A stretch of DNA of 64,000 nucleotides. Origin: DASQFQ01 sp963802905 (lineage in GTDB: Bacteria > Actinomycetota > Thermoleophilia > Solirubrobacterales > Solirubrobacteraceae). Within the stretch, counting starts at the first letter, position 1. Each line of letters starts with the position of its first letter. A program made the position numbers and the translations under genes. The stretch spans positions 248,001 to 312,000 of the forward strand of contig CAWDKH010000011.1 of assembly GCA_963802905.1 (NCBI GenBank). The letters run 5' to 3'. Positions 9,688 through 22,090 of this stretch are shown piece after piece. The notes beneath the pieces were generated by a model. The model was not told the DNA's origin. It saw only the letters and a program-made list of their open reading frames with translations, and made no database searches.

Positions 9688-10448
9688 GAGCGTTCCAGCT
9701 GAAAGACGATTTCGGAGGTGCCGAGGGTGATCGTGTCCCCGTCTCGCAGCGATTGCGCACCCTGGATTCTGCGGCCGTTGACTTTGACGCCGTTGGTGGA
9801 GCCGAGATCGTGGACGGTCCACGAGGCGCCAGAGGGCCGAACTTCGGCGTGCTTGCGCGACACGTTGGGGTCGTCGACCTGGACGTCGGCCTCGCGCGAG
9901 CGGCCGAGGACGGCGCCCTTGCCGCCGAGCACGCTCGTGCGGCCGTCGACGCGCAGCCGCGCGCCGCGGCGGCGCGGATCCGGCTCGGCGAGCGGCTCCG
10001 AGAGCCGGTTCGAGGTCGAGTAGACCATCGTGTGGCCGTGGTCGCCCTGGCTCGGGGCGTCGGAGTCGACCTCCTCGGCACTGCGCACGAGCCGGGCCTG
10101 GATGCCGAACTCGCCGAGGCGCAGGTCGTCGTCGGTCTCGAATTCGATCGTGGGCCGTGTGAGCAGGGCGATCCGCTCGCGCCGGGCGTGCTCGAGCAGG
10201 TAGCCGGACAGCTCGCGCTTGAGCTCGCCCTCGTAGCCCTCGAACTGCTCGCGATCCTGCGGCGAGAGCCAGACCACGTACTCGTTCGGGGCGTAGGTGC
10301 GCGCCAGCGAGGCGACCTTGTGCTGCTCCATCTCGCGAGCGAGCTTGCGCGCGATCTCGACCGGACGGACCTCCGACTTGAAGGCGCGCGAGAACGTCCC
10401 CTCGACGAGGCCCGCGAGCTTGGACTCGAGATTGCGCAGCACGCTCAT
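9684..10448 (-). CDS. fhaA: FhaA: DUF3662 plus FHA domain protein
   Basis: A 254-residue protein. The N-terminal DUF3662 domain (about 1-120) begins with a LRNLESKLAGLVEGTFSRAF-type start and contains the PVEIARKLAREM helix. The C-terminal FHA domain (about 165-254) carries LGRSREADVQV, DPNVSRKHAEV and DLGSTNGVKVNG. In mycobacteria FhaA binds the phosphorylated pseudokinase domain of MviN and regulates wall synthesis; a similar scaffold role is inferred here. It starts 6 bases after the upstream kinase stop. Confidence 0.95.
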   Translation of the reverse strand: MSVLRNLESKLAGLVEGTFSRAFKSEVRPVEIARKLAREMEQHKVASLARTYAPNEYVVWLSPQDREQFEGYEGELKRELSGYLLEHARRERIALLTRPTIEFETDDDLRLGEFGIQARLVRSAEEVDSDAPSQGDHGHTMVYSTSNRLSEPLAEPDPRRRGARLRVDGRTSVLGGKGAVLGRSREADVQVDDPNVSRKHAEVRPSGASWTVHDLGSTNGVKVNGRRIQGAQSLRDGDTITLGTSEIVFQLERS

Positions 10449-10454
10449 GCGTGC

Positions 10455-12149
10455 CTAGGAGTATGAGAGGTCAAGTTCCTCGGTCGTGCCGTGGACCCAT
10501 CTCCATCCAACGGCGATGATGCCCGCAGCAACCGCTCCCGCAACCAGGCCGTGCGGCGTGCCCCCGGTCACGGCGACGCCGAGCGAGGCGGTGGCGGCGG
10601 CCAGGCCGGCCGACCACACGGTGGCGCCGACGATGTCCGCGGGCAGCGAGCGGCCGCGGACCAGCCACGGCATGACGACGGCCCCGGCGGCCCACAGGGG
10701 GACGAGGATCACGGCGCCGGAGGTGACGAGCGGGGTCACGACCTCGCTCGCCGTCACGCTGGCGGCGCCGTCGAAGTGCGGGCGGTCCGGCAGTCCGCCG
10801 ACGCCGAGCAGCAGGTTGTGGCCCAGCAGCGGCTCCGCGAGCAGCAGCCACCACGCGCCACAGGCGGCGATCGCCCCGCGCGCCCAGGCGGTGCGGGCGG
10901 TGCCCGCCAGGGCGGGGAAGGCGCCGGCGAGGCCGACGATCCCGAGCAGCGGCGCCAGCGCCGGCGCGGACCAGGCGATCGCGGCGCCGCGGATCAGCAG
11001 CGGCGGGAGCATGACGGCGAGGAACACGATCAGGGCAGCGCCGACGCGCGGCGACGAGCCGAACGTCATCGCGATCAGCGTCGCGCTGGCGGCCAGCACC
11101 CAGCCGCCACCTGGCACGAGCGCCACGAGGATCGCGGCCCCCAGGCCGGCGCCGACGGCGGGCAGCGAGGAGTCGGGCAGGAGGCCGCCCAGCGCAAGCG
11201 CCACCAGCAGGCCGGTGCCCACCGCCGCTGCGGCGCGGGCGCTCCAGGACGGCAGCTCGTACGCGTCCTCCAGCGGGTGCGGCGCGACGGTGCCGCCGTC
11301 GTCGGAGACATCGGGGAGCGCCTCCGCCAGCGCGTCCGCGAGGTCGATCAGCCCGCCGCGCTCGTCCGGGTCGGGGCGCAGCGTGCGGTCGATCGCCTCG
11401 CAGAGCTCCGGCGGCAGGTCGCCGCGCTTGCTCCGCAGCGCGGGCTGGACCAGGCCCACCCGGCGCAGCGTGGCGGCGGGGGAGCCCGCGCGGATCGGAT
11501 TGACGCCGGCCAGCGCCTCGTAGAGCACGAGGCCGAGCGCGTAGAGGTCGCAGCGCTCGTCGACGTGCTCGCCGGCTGCCTGCTCGGGCGCCATGTAGGC
11601 GAGCGTGCCGACGACGTCGCCGGTGCGGGTCAGCGGCTCGTCGCCGGCCAGGTGGGCGACGCCGAAGTCGGTCAGCTTGGCCGCGCCGTACGGGGAGCGG
11701 GGGCGCTCGGGGACCATCACGTTCTGCGGCTTGACGTCGCGGTGGATCACGCCGCGCTCGTGGGCGTGGGCCAGCGCGTCGGCGAGCGAGAGCCCGATCC
11801 GCAGCACGTCGCGATCGGAGACCGCCCCGGCGGACTCGAGCTGCGCCAGCGTCGCGCCGACCACCAGCTCGGAGACGAGGAAGCGCGAGCCGTCCTCCTC
11901 GCCCGCGTCGAACACCGAGACGATGCCGGGGTGGTCGAGCCGCGCCACGGCGTGCGCCTCGCGCTTGGCGCGCTCGTCGGCGCGGCCGTCGGAGGGGATC
12001 GCCTTGACGGCGACGGCGCGGCCGAGGCGCTCGTCGCGCGCCTCGTAGACGGTCCCGAAGCCACCGGCTCCGATGCGCGGGCCCAGCCGGTAGCGGCCGA
12101 GCGCCAGCGACGGATCGGCTTGAGCGACGAGCTCTTCGGTGACCTGCAT
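10455..12149 (-). CDS. Ser/Thr protein kinase with polytopic membrane C-terminus
   Basis: A 564-residue protein. The kinase domain (about 15-280) has GAGGFGTVYEA, a Lys in VAVKAI, HRDVKPQN, DFGVAH and YMAPEQ, so it should be active. Unlike PknB, the second half consists of about eight hydrophobic helices without a recognisable sensor fold, so it may detect membrane state or partner proteins. The ATG at 12149 is preferred over an upstream GTG-type start because AAAGGA lies 8 bases before it. It is the first gene of the fha/pstP/rodA operon and is transcribed divergently from the gene at 12227. Confidence 0.88.
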   Translation of the reverse strand: MQVTEELVAQADPSLALGRYRLGPRIGAGGFGTVYEARDERLGRAVAVKAIPSDGRADERAKREAHAVARLDHPGIVSVFDAGEEDGSRFLVSELVVGATLAQLESAGAVSDRDVLRIGLSLADALAHAHERGVIHRDVKPQNVMVPERPRSPYGAAKLTDFGVAHLAGDEPLTRTGDVVGTLAYMAPEQAAGEHVDERCDLYALGLVLYEALAGVNPIRAGSPAATLRRVGLVQPALRSKRGDLPPELCEAIDRTLRPDPDERGGLIDLADALAEALPDVSDDGGTVAPHPLEDAYELPSWSARAAAAVGTGLLVALALGGLLPDSSLPAVGAGLGAAILVALVPGGGWVLAASATLIAMTFGSSPRVGAALIVFLAVMLPPLLIRGAAIAWSAPALAPLLGIVGLAGAFPALAGTARTAWARGAIAACGAWWLLLAEPLLGHNLLLGVGGLPDRPHFDGAASVTASEVVTPLVTSGAVILVPLWAAGAVVMPWLVRGRSLPADIVGATVWSAGLAAATASLGVAVTGGTPHGLVAGAVAAGIIAVGWRWVHGTTEELDLSYS

Positions 12150-12226
12150 GGCGAGCCGTCCTTTCGCCGCGGCCGCGGGGCCCCCTGCTCGCCGCAAGCG
12201 CTCCTGCGGCCGATCCCGCCGAGCGG

Positions 12227-13359
12227 ATGGGCATACTTCACGCCTTGTCCTTCTTCGACGAGGACGACGAGCCCCGGAGCAGCCCGCGTCCGCGCCGTAG
12301 CGCGGCGTCGGGTGGTCCGTCGACCGATCAGCAGACGCTGCTGGTCCGTCGGGCCGTCGCCATCGGCGGCCTGGTGCTGCTCCTGGTGCTGCTTTTCATC
12401 GCAGTGCGCTCGTGTGCGAGCTCGCGCAAGGAGAACGCGCTGAAGGACTACAACCGCGAGGTCACCTCGATCGTCAAGGACTCGGACACCCAGGTCGGCC
12501 AGCCGTTCTTCCAGCTGCTCGGCCAGGCGGGCAGCGAGTCGCCGCAGGACCTGCAGACCAACATCGCCGGCTACCGGGTGCAGGCCGAGGCGCAGCTCAA
12601 GCAGGCCCGCAACCTCGACGTCCCGGACGAGATGAAGGGAGCCCAGCAGGCGCTGCTGATGGCGCTCGAGTTCCGCCGCGACGGGCTCGGCGCGATCGCC
12701 GAGAAGATCCGCACCGCGCTCGGCGACGAGGGCGACGCCGCCAACGAGGCGATCACCCAGATCGCCGGGCAGATGCAGACCTTCCTGACCTCCGACGTGC
12801 TCTATCCAGGCGCGGACCTCGCCGCTGATCAAGCAGCGCGCTCGACGACGCCGAGATCGGCGGCCAGAAGATCGCGACCACGCGCTTCCTGCCCGGCATC
12901 GAGTGGCTGAGCGAGCAGACCATCGCCTCGGAGCTCGACCAGCAGCTCACCAGCGGCGGCAGCAACAGCAAGACCGGCGAGCCGGCGCCCGGCCTGCACG
13001 GCACCGGGATCGAGTCGGTCAGCGTCGGCGACACGACGCTGCAGCCCGACGCGCCCAACCGCATCCCGGCGAGCGCGGACACGGCGTTCGTCGTGCGCTT
13101 CACCAACCAGGGCGAGAACGACGAGTTCGACGTCAAGGTCAGCGTCGTGATCGAGGGCGGCGACAAGCCGATCAAGGCGTCGCGCACGGTCGACACCGTC
13201 GCGAAGGGCCAGACCGCCGAGGCGTCGGTCCCGCTCGGGACGAAGCCGCCGACCGGCTCCGCCGTCACCGTGAAGGTGACGGTCGCCAAGGTGCCCGGCG
13301 AGCAGAAGACCGACAACAACACCGCCGAGTACGACGTGCTCTTCACCGAAGGCGGGTAA
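12227..13359 (+). CDS. Membrane-anchored protein with CARDB-like extracellular domain (two frameshifts)
   Basis: Not a named family. A charged N-terminus is followed by one transmembrane helix (about 43-65), a helical region (70-200) and a C-terminal beta-rich domain. The latter runs from GTGIESVSVGDTTLQPD to KTDNNTAEYDVLF, the pattern of CARDB/adhesion domains. The frame breaks near 12808 and again near 12836. Deleting one C at each place joins the pieces (..LYQARTSPLIKQ / ALDDAEIGGQ..) and gives exactly 376 residues, so both look like sequencing insertions. It faces outward and may take part in wall or matrix binding. Confidence 0.75.
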
Positions 13360-13361
13360 CG

Positions 13362-13416
13362 CTGGCCCAGAGGGCCAGGTTCCCTTGCGGGTGTTCGCCC
13401 TGAGGGCGAAACCCGC
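13362..13416 (+). terminator. Two tandem hairpins after the CARDB-like gene
   Basis: A short stem (CTGGCCC 13362-13368 with GGGCCAG 13372-13378) is followed by a 13-bp stem (13387-13400 with 13404-13416, one bulged G, TGA loop). Neither has a strong T tract. They separate the gene ending at 13359 from the DUF4446 gene. Confidence 0.5.
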
Positions 13417-13450
13417 GGGCCGTCGGCCTGGGCTCGTATCCTTCGCGCTC

Positions 13451-13973
13451 GTGAACGACCTGACCGATCCGGCGGGCATCGCCGCCCTGTCGGCGGGCGC
13501 TCTCGCGTTCATCGCGCTGCTCCTCGCAATCGTGCTCGCGTTCCGCGTCCGCAAGCTGCGGGCGGCGCAGAAGGCCGTGCTCGGCGACAGCGGGCAGAGC
13601 GACCTCGTCGCCCACGCCGCGGGGCTGCAGCAGGCGTTCAACGCCCTGCACGAGCGCGTCGAGGAGGTCGCCGGCAACGTCGACCAGCGGCTCGGCGCCG
13701 CCGAGGACGCGGCTCGACGGCGCGATCGCCTACCGCTCGCTCGTCCGCTACGACGCCTACGGGGAGCTGACCGGCAACCAGTCGACGACGATCGCGCTGC
13801 TCGACGCGCAGCGCAACGGCGTCGTGATGTCCTCGATCGTGCGCCGCGACACCGCCCGCTTCTACTGCAAGCTCGTGCACGACGGGCAGGGCGAGCTCGA
13901 GCTCTCGCCCGAGGAGGTCGAGGCCGTGCGGCGCGCCCTGGCCGGCGACGGCGCCGCCACGCTGCAGGGATGA
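13451..13973 (+). CDS. DUF4446 family membrane protein (one frameshift)
   Basis: A GTG-started protein of 173 residues after correction. One N-terminal transmembrane helix (about 12-33) precedes a coiled coil (LQQAFNALHERVEEVAGNVDQRL). The C-terminal domain reads IAYRSLVRYDAYGELTGNQSTTIALLDAQ and then SSIVRRDTARFYCK, which is typical of DUF4446. The frame shifts near 13711, and removing one base restores the family sequence. Its function is unknown, although it is common in Gram-positive genomes. Its stop overlaps the pheA ATG (ATGA). Confidence 0.82.
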
Positions 13974-14814
13974 GGGTCGGCTTCCTCGGCCCGGCCGGGA
14001 CGTACAGCCAGGAGGCGGTGTTCGCCGGCCCCGGCACCGAGAACTACGAGCCGGTGCCGCTGCCGTCGGTCCACGACGCGGTGATGGCGGTCCACGAGGG
14101 CCGCGTGGAGCGCGCGCTGGTGCCGATCGAGAACTCGCTGGAGGGCGCCGTCAACGCGACGCTCGACACGCTCGCGTTCGAGACCGAGGACGTGCAGATC
14201 GCCGGCGAGCTCGTGCTCCCGATCCACCACTGCCTGATCGCCCGCGAGCCGATCGAGCTCGAGCGCATCGCCGCCGTGGCCTCGCACCCGCAGGCGAGCG
14301 GCCAGTGCGCCACGTTCCTGCGCACGCGGCTGCCGCGCGCCGCGGTGGTCGACGCCGCCTCGACCGCCGACGCGGTGCGGATCGTCGCCGAGCGCGAGGG
14401 CGGCGAGCCGTGGGCGGCGCTCGGCAGCCGCGCGGCGGCCGAGCTCTACGGCTGCGCGGTGCTGGCCTCCGGGGTCGAGGACCCGCCGGGCTCGCAGACG
14501 CGCTTCGTGTGGATCGCCCGCGAGGCGCCGGATCCGGCGATCGGCGGCGCGCTGGAAGACCGCGCTGATGTTCTGGGAGCCGACCGACGACCGCCCCGGC
14601 TGGCTCGTGCGCTGCCTGGCCGAGTTCGCCGACCGCGAGGTCAACCTGACGCGGATCGAGTCGCGGCCGCGCCGGCGCGGGCTCGGCACCTACATGTTCT
14701 TCGTCGACCTGCGACGGCCGCGACGACGATCCGGCGGTAGCCCAGGCGATCGGTGCGTTGCGCTCCCACGCCGAGGGCGTGCGCGTGCTCGGGTCGTTCC
14801 CGTCGGCGCCATAG
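13970..14814 (+). CDS. pheA: Prephenate dehydratase (two frameshifts)
   Basis: Converts prephenate to phenylpyruvate in phenylalanine synthesis. The N-terminus FLGPAGTYSQEA, the VPIENSLEGAV motif, HPQASGQC and the TRF(V) element form the dehydratase domain (about 1-180). An ACT-type regulatory domain follows (PGWLVRCLAEFADREVNLTRIESRP). Frame breaks near 14561 and 14711 are each repaired by removing one base. The corrected protein is 280 residues, the usual length, and ends VLGSFPSAP. The ATG overlaps the DUF4446 stop. Confidence 0.88.
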
Positions 14815-14831
14815 CTACACTCCGCGAGGTC

Positions 14832-15434
14832 ATGGCGACTGCAGTACCACCAGGCCCAGTAGGGTCTGTGCCGCTCGGAGACCACCCGCGGCACGGACCT
14901 GATCCCGACGGCCGTGGCCGTTGGTCTGGTGGTCGTGTGCTGGTGCTCAACGCGACGTACGAGCCCATCAACGTGTGCACCGTGCGCCGCGCGACGGTCC
15001 TGCTCCTGAAGGAGAAGGCCGAGGTCATCGAGATCGGCAGCCAGACGCTGCACTGGGCCAACGGCTCGCTCGCCAAGCCGGTCGTGATCCGGCTCATCAC
15101 CTACGTGAAGATCCCGCGCGACACGCACAAGCGGAAGATCACCCGCCGCGCCGTGTTCGCCCGCGACGGCTGGGAGTGCCAGTACTGCGGCGCCCGCACG
15201 AGCCTCACCGTCGACCACGTGATCCCGCGCTCCAAGGGCGGCACCTCGGGCTGGGACAACATCGTCGCGTCGTGCGCGCCGTGCAACCGCCGCAAGGGCG
15301 ACCGGCTGCCGCACCAGGTCGACATGCACCCGCGCATCAAGCCGCGGATGCCGAGCCCCCACATCTTCATCCAGCTCTCCTCGCCGACGATCCCGGCGAC
15401 CTGGAAGCAGTACCTGCTGCACGAAGCTGCTTGA
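14832..15434 (+). CDS. HNH endonuclease
   Basis: A 200-residue protein with a C-terminal HNH motif: CQYCGA, then LTVDHVIPRSKGG, then WDNIVASCAPCNRRKGDR. The two CxxC pairs would bind a structural zinc, and the His-Asn-His residues a catalytic metal. The preceding segment (VLNATYEPINVCTVRRA) is characteristic of a widespread actinobacterial HNH family of chromosomal rather than homing type. The ATG at 14832 is chosen; a GTG at about 14938, just before VLNATYEP, is an alternative that removes a Gly/Pro-rich leader. Confidence 0.85.
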   Translation: MATAVPPGPVGSVPLGDHPRHGPDPDGRGRWSGGRVLVLNATYEPINVCTVRRATVLLLKEKAEVIEIGSQTLHWANGSLAKPVVIRLITYVKIPRDTHKRKITRRAVFARDGWECQYCGARTSLTVDHVIPRSKGGTSGWDNIVASCAPCNRRKGDRLPHQVDMHPRIKPRMPSPHIFIQLSSPTIPATWKQYLLHEAA

Positions 15435-15443
15435 GGCCGATTA

Positions 15444-16292
15444 GTGCGCGCGCGCCACGCGCCGGGCGTCCTGGTCACCGCCGAGAGCCAGCCGCGGCTG
15501 CTCGCACTGATCGCGGAGGCGGGCGAGCCGCCCGACGAGGTCTCCGTGAACCTCCCGCTCCGGGCGGAGTTCGTGGAGCTCCGGCGAGGGCGGCGGGCGC
15601 TGGTCCTCGGCCTGCCGCTCTTCGCGGTGCTCTCCGAGGACGAGCTGCGCAGAGGTGGTGAGCGGCGGTGCGCCTCCAGGCGGGGTGGCGGAGCACGCCC
15701 CCGCGTGGGAGGACTACTGGCTGACGCGCGTCGCACCCGCGCTCGACGCCGGGCGGCGCCCGCCGCTCCTCGAGGGGTTCCTGGCGAAGCTGCCTGCCGG
15801 CGCGGCGCCCGCGGCGGAGCTGCTGGACGGGATCCCCGCGCTCGAGGCGGAGCTGATCACGTGGTTGTCGGGCCGGCCGCTCGAGCCGATGGCGTGGAAC
15901 GAGTCCGCCGCGCCTACCTTGCCGGCGCACGGGGCATGGCGGCGGACTTCGCGTTCGTCCTCGACGGCCTGACCGCGGGCGAGCTCGGCGAGGCGGTGGC
16001 CGGGCTCGACTCGCTGGCGAGCCGGGTGCATCGCAAGGTGCCGACGATGTCGCGGGAGGAGGCGGCCGAGATCGCGGTCCAGGTCCTGGCCGACGGCCTC
16101 GCGGTCGCGCTGGCCGACGCGGGCTGGGAGCTCACCGCCGACATCAACGAGCCGCTGCGATGCCGGCTCGGCGATCGCGAGTTCTCGCCCCTCGACGAGG
16201 TCTTGGGGATGACGGAGGGCACGCACCTGCCGACGGCCTGGGCGGCGCGAGCGCAGACGCTCGGCATCGCGGACCTGCCGCTCCGCCCCTAG
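15444..16292 (+). CDS. Unknown protein (two compensating frameshifts)
   Basis: No family recognised. The GTG start follows the HNH stop by 10 bases. Residues read well at both ends in one frame (LLALIAEAGEPPDEVSVNLPLR; ARGMAADFAFVLDGLTAGELGEAVAGL), but the middle, about 15650-15900, is sensible only in the next frame (EHAPAWEDYWLTRVAPALDAG). This implies one inserted and one lost base. The corrected product is about 282 residues, mostly helical and acidic, without signal or membrane segment. A strong terminator follows. Confidence 0.55.
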   Translation: MRARHAPGVLVTAESQPRLLALIAEAGEPPDEVSVNLPLRAEFVELRRGRRALVLGLPLFAVLSEDELRRGGERRCASRRGGGARPRVGGLLADARRTRARRRAAPAAPRGVPGEAACRRGARGGAAGRDPRARGGADHVVVGPAARADGVERVRRAYLAGARGMAADFAFVLDGLTAGELGEAVAGLDSLASRVHRKVPTMSREEAAEIAVQVLADGLAVALADAGWELTADINEPLRCRLGDREFSPLDEVLGMTEGTHLPTAWAARAQTLGIADLPLRP

Positions 16293-16297
16293 AACCA

Positions 16298-16328
16298 CGA
16301 AGGGCCCCGTGTCGAGCGGGGCCCTTCG
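16298..16328. terminator. 12-bp bidirectional hairpin terminator
   Basis: A perfect 12-bp GC-rich stem (16298-16309 with 16317-16328) with a 7-base loop lies 5 bases after the stop at 16292. It has no long T run on either side, but the stem is very stable. Confidence 0.7.
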
Positions 16329-16456
16329 GTTGCTGACTTGCTGGACTTACAGGTCGCGGTCCGCGGTCTATGCGGCCGGGGGGACGAGCTCCGGCACGGA
16401 CGGCGACGGCGCCTCGGTGTGGATTCCGCACCCAGCGGGTCCAGCACCGGCTGGTA

Positions 16457-16501
16457 CTAGCGGCCGGGCACCTCCAGGGTCCCGTAATAACTGTCACTCA
16501 A
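16457..16501 (-). CDS. Possible 14-residue small ORF
   Basis: Between gyrA and the convergent unknown gene. A TTG at 16501 is preceded at about 10 bases by a strong purine-rich ribosome site (AAAGGGGG) and opens a short frame MSDSYYGTLEVPGR ending in TAG. Sequence past the TAG stays protein-like in the same frame (YQPVLDPLGAES), so a longer peptide broken by a base error is possible. Function unknown; see the dyad just upstream. Confidence 0.25.
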   Translation of the reverse strand: MSDSYYGTLEVPGR

Positions 16502-16519
16502 CTTCGGACCACCCCCTTT

Positions 16520-16536
16520 CTCTGGTACAGCCAGAG
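16520..16536. promoter_or_regulatory. Perfect 17-bp dyad, possible operator
   Basis: CTCTGG-N5-CCAGAG lies 19 bases upstream of the small TTG-started ORF on the minus strand and 37 bases downstream of gyrA. A symmetric site with a half-helical-turn spacer suits a dimeric repressor. Which gene it serves is unknown. Confidence 0.3.
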
Positions 16537-16572
16537 TACAGAACAGCGGGGACGGGCAGAAGGGTCGGTCGG

Positions 16573-19202
<2,630 letters not shown>

Positions 19203-19205
19203 GGC

Positions 19206-21627
19206 TTACACGTCCAGGGTGGCGGCGCGGGCGTTCTCCTCGATGAACTCGCGGCGCGGCTCGACCTTGTCGCCCATCAGCATCGTGAACAGGCGGTCGG
19301 CGCCGGCGGCGTCGTCCATCGTGACCTGGGCCAGCGTCCGGGTCTCGGGATCCATCGTCGTCTCGCGCAGCTGGTCGGCGTTCATCTCGCCGAGGCCCTT
19401 GAAGCGCTGCAGGTTCATGCCCTTGGAGGCGACCTTGAGCACCGAGCGCGGCAGGTCCTCGAACGACAGCGCCTCCTCGTCCTGCTCGCCGAGCTTGACC
19501 GTGAACGGCGGCACGCCGGCCATGCCGGTGAGCTCGGCGTGCACGCGCGCGAGCTGGCGGTACTCGTTGGCGTCGAACAGCGAGCGGCGCAGGCGCATCG
19601 TGCGCGCCATGTTGGACTTGCGCTCCGTCGCCTTGACGCGGATCACGCCGTCGTCGGAGCCGACGAGCTCGGTGATGTACGGCTCGTTCTCGGGATCCTC
19701 GCGCTCGACGAGCGCGATCAGCCCCTCGGCGGTCATGATCTGCTCGTCGAGGATCTGCGACTCCTCGAGGAACGTCACGGTGTCGCCGCCGAACTCGGCC
19801 TTCAGCGCCGACGGCCCAGCCCTCGTACTGCTTGAGCAGCCGGCGATAGCGCTGCCAGCGGTTGTCGGTGAGCTTGAACGTCGTCCCGCCGGCGTCGGCG
19901 ACCTCGATGCGGTCGAGCTTGTCGCCGAGCAGGATCTCCTCGAGCTCGGACTCCTTCTCGATGTAGCGCTCCTGGCGGCCCTGGGTCAGCTTGTACAGCG
20001 GCGGCTTGGCGATGTAGACGTAGCCGGCCTCGATCAGCTCCTGCATCTCGCGGAACAGCAGCGTGAGGATCAGCGTGCGGATGTGGGCGCCGTCGACGTC
20101 GGCGTCCGTCATCAGGACGATCTTGTGGTAGCGCGAGCGCTCGATGTCGAAGTCGTCGCGCACACCCGAGCCCAGCGCCGTGATGAGCGCCTGGATCTCC
20201 GTTGTTCTGCAGCACCTTGTCGATGCGCGCCTTCTCGACGTTGAGGATCTTGCCGCGCAGCGGGAGCACCGCCTGGGTGGCGCGGTCGCGGCCCTGCTTG
20301 GCCGAGCCGCCCGCGGAGTCGCCCTCGACGATGAACAGCTCGGTCAGCGAGGGGTCGCGCACGGAGCAGTCGGCGAGCTTGCCCGGCAGCGCCGAGTTCT
20401 CGAGCGCGGACTTGCGGCGCGTGAGGTCGCGCGCCTTGCGCGCGGCGGCGCGGGCCTGGGCGGCCGACACGGCCTTCTTGACGACCTGGTTGGCCTCCGT
20501 GCGGGTTCTCCTCGAGGAACTCGGCCAGCGCGCGGTTGACGATGTTCTGGACGAAGCCGGCCATGCCCGGGTTGCCGAGCTTGGTCTTCGTCTGGCCCTC
20601 GAACTGCGGGTCCTGGAGCTTCACGGAGATGACCGCGGTCAGGCCCTCGCGCACGTCCTCGCCGGACAGCGCGTCGTCCTTCTCGCGCAGGTGGCCCTTC
20701 TCCCGCGCGTAGCGGTTGAGCGTGCCGGTCAGCGCGGAGCGGAAGCCGGAGAGGTGGGAGCCGCCCTCGTGGGTGTTGATGTTGTTGGCGAAGCTGTGGA
20801 TCGACTCCTGGTAGGAGGAGTTCCACTGCATCGCGACCTCGACCGCGCCCTCGTCGCCCTCGGCCTCGAAGAAGATGACCTTCTTCTGGACGGCCTCCTT
20901 GTTCTCGTTGAGGTAGCGGACGAAGTCCTCGATGCCGCCCTCGTAGTGGAAGTCGGCCTTGCCGCCCTCGGCGCGCTCGTCGGTCAGCGAGATCCGCAGC
21001 CCGCGGGTCAGGAACGCGGTCTCGCGCAGGCGCTGCTCGAGCGTCGAGAACTCGAAGTCGAGCGTCTCGAACACCTCGGCGTCCGGGAGGAAGGTGATCA
21101 TCGTGCCGGTCTCGTCGGTCGCCTCGCCCTGCTCCAGCGGGCCCTGCGGCGCGCCGCGCACGTAGGACTGGCGCCAGACGTGGCCGTCGCGGCGGATCTC
21201 GACGTCGAGCTTCTCCGACAGCGCGTTGACCACGGAGACGCCGACGCCGTGCAGGCCGCCGGACACCTTGTAGCCGCCGCCGTCGCCGAACTTGCCGCCG
21301 GCGTGCAGGACGGTCAAGCACGACCTCGACGGCCGGCTTGCCCTCCTTCTCCATCATCGCGACGGGGATGCCGCGGCCGTCGTCGATGACCGTGATCGAG
21401 TTGTCGGGGTGGATCGTGACGTCGACCTGGTCGCAGTTGCCGGCGAGCGCCTCGTCGACCGAGTTGTCGACCACCTCGTAGACGAGGTGATGCAGGCCGC
21501 GCGGACCGGTCGAGCCGATGTACATGCCCGGTCGCTTGCGGACAGCCTCGAGCCCTTCCAGGACCGTGATGTCCTGTGCGTCGTACGAGCTCTTCTGCTG
21601 TCCGTTGTCCGGCGTACCTTCGGCCAC
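19206..21627 (-). CDS. gyrB: DNA gyrase subunit B (four frameshifts)
   Basis: ATPase subunit of gyrase. The GHKL ATP site is visible (EVVDNSVDEALAG, DDGRGIPV, GGLHGVGVSVVNALS), as are the TOPRIM motifs (FIVEGDSAGGSAKQGRDR; LMTDADVDGAHI) and the C-terminal QRFKGLGEMNADQL. Frame breaks near 21317, 20503, 20203 and 19810 are each repaired by deleting one base, giving 805 residues. Starts at GTG with GGAGGA 5 bases upstream. The 159-base gap to dciA should hold the gyrB promoter. Confidence 0.95.
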
Positions 21628-21786
21628 GTGTTCCTCCGTCTACATGCGTGACGCCCCGGCCGTGGAGCAATTCGGCTCCGCGAGCGAGGCGTCCCTCAAA
21701 CGTGTCATAAGAATAGCAGGCCGGGGTGCCTGATCCGCCGTTTCAGGTGTAGCCGAAAGTGCTGCAAAAACGCACAAAATGCACGG

Positions 21787-22090
21787 TCATCGGGAGGCCG
21801 GCCGAGCCTGTGCGCGCAGGCGCTTGACGGCAGGGCGCCCGAGCTCGCCGTTCAGGCGCTCGAGGACGCGCTCGGAGAGCAGGTCGAGCTCCTGCGCCCA
21901 GACGGCCGACGTGCACGCCACGGTGACCGTCCCGTCGCGCTCGGAGACCGGCTCCGAGGCGCCCGCGAACGCGTCTCCGGCGGCCGCCGGCCAGGCGCGC
22001 TGGACCTCGGCGAGCAGGGTCGCGGGGGCGAGCGCGGCGGTGAAGCGGTCGAGCGCCGCGGCGACCGGGCGGGGAGCAGTCGCGCCTCAC
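21787..22090 (-). CDS. dciA: DUF721/DciA-like helicase loader (one frameshift)
   Basis: About 100 residues. After a short N-terminus the corrected frame reads VAAALDRFTAALAPATLLAEV, then RAWPAAAGDAFAGASEPVSERDGTVTVACTSAVWAQELDLLSERVLERLN in pieces. That is the DUF721 pattern, including the W-x-QEL motif. DciA recruits the replicative helicase at the origin in bacteria lacking DnaC/DnaI. The GTG start overlaps the recF stop (GTGA). One extra base near 22060 (CCCGG) breaks the frame. The recF-DUF721-gyrB order is conserved in actinobacteria. Confidence 0.82.
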
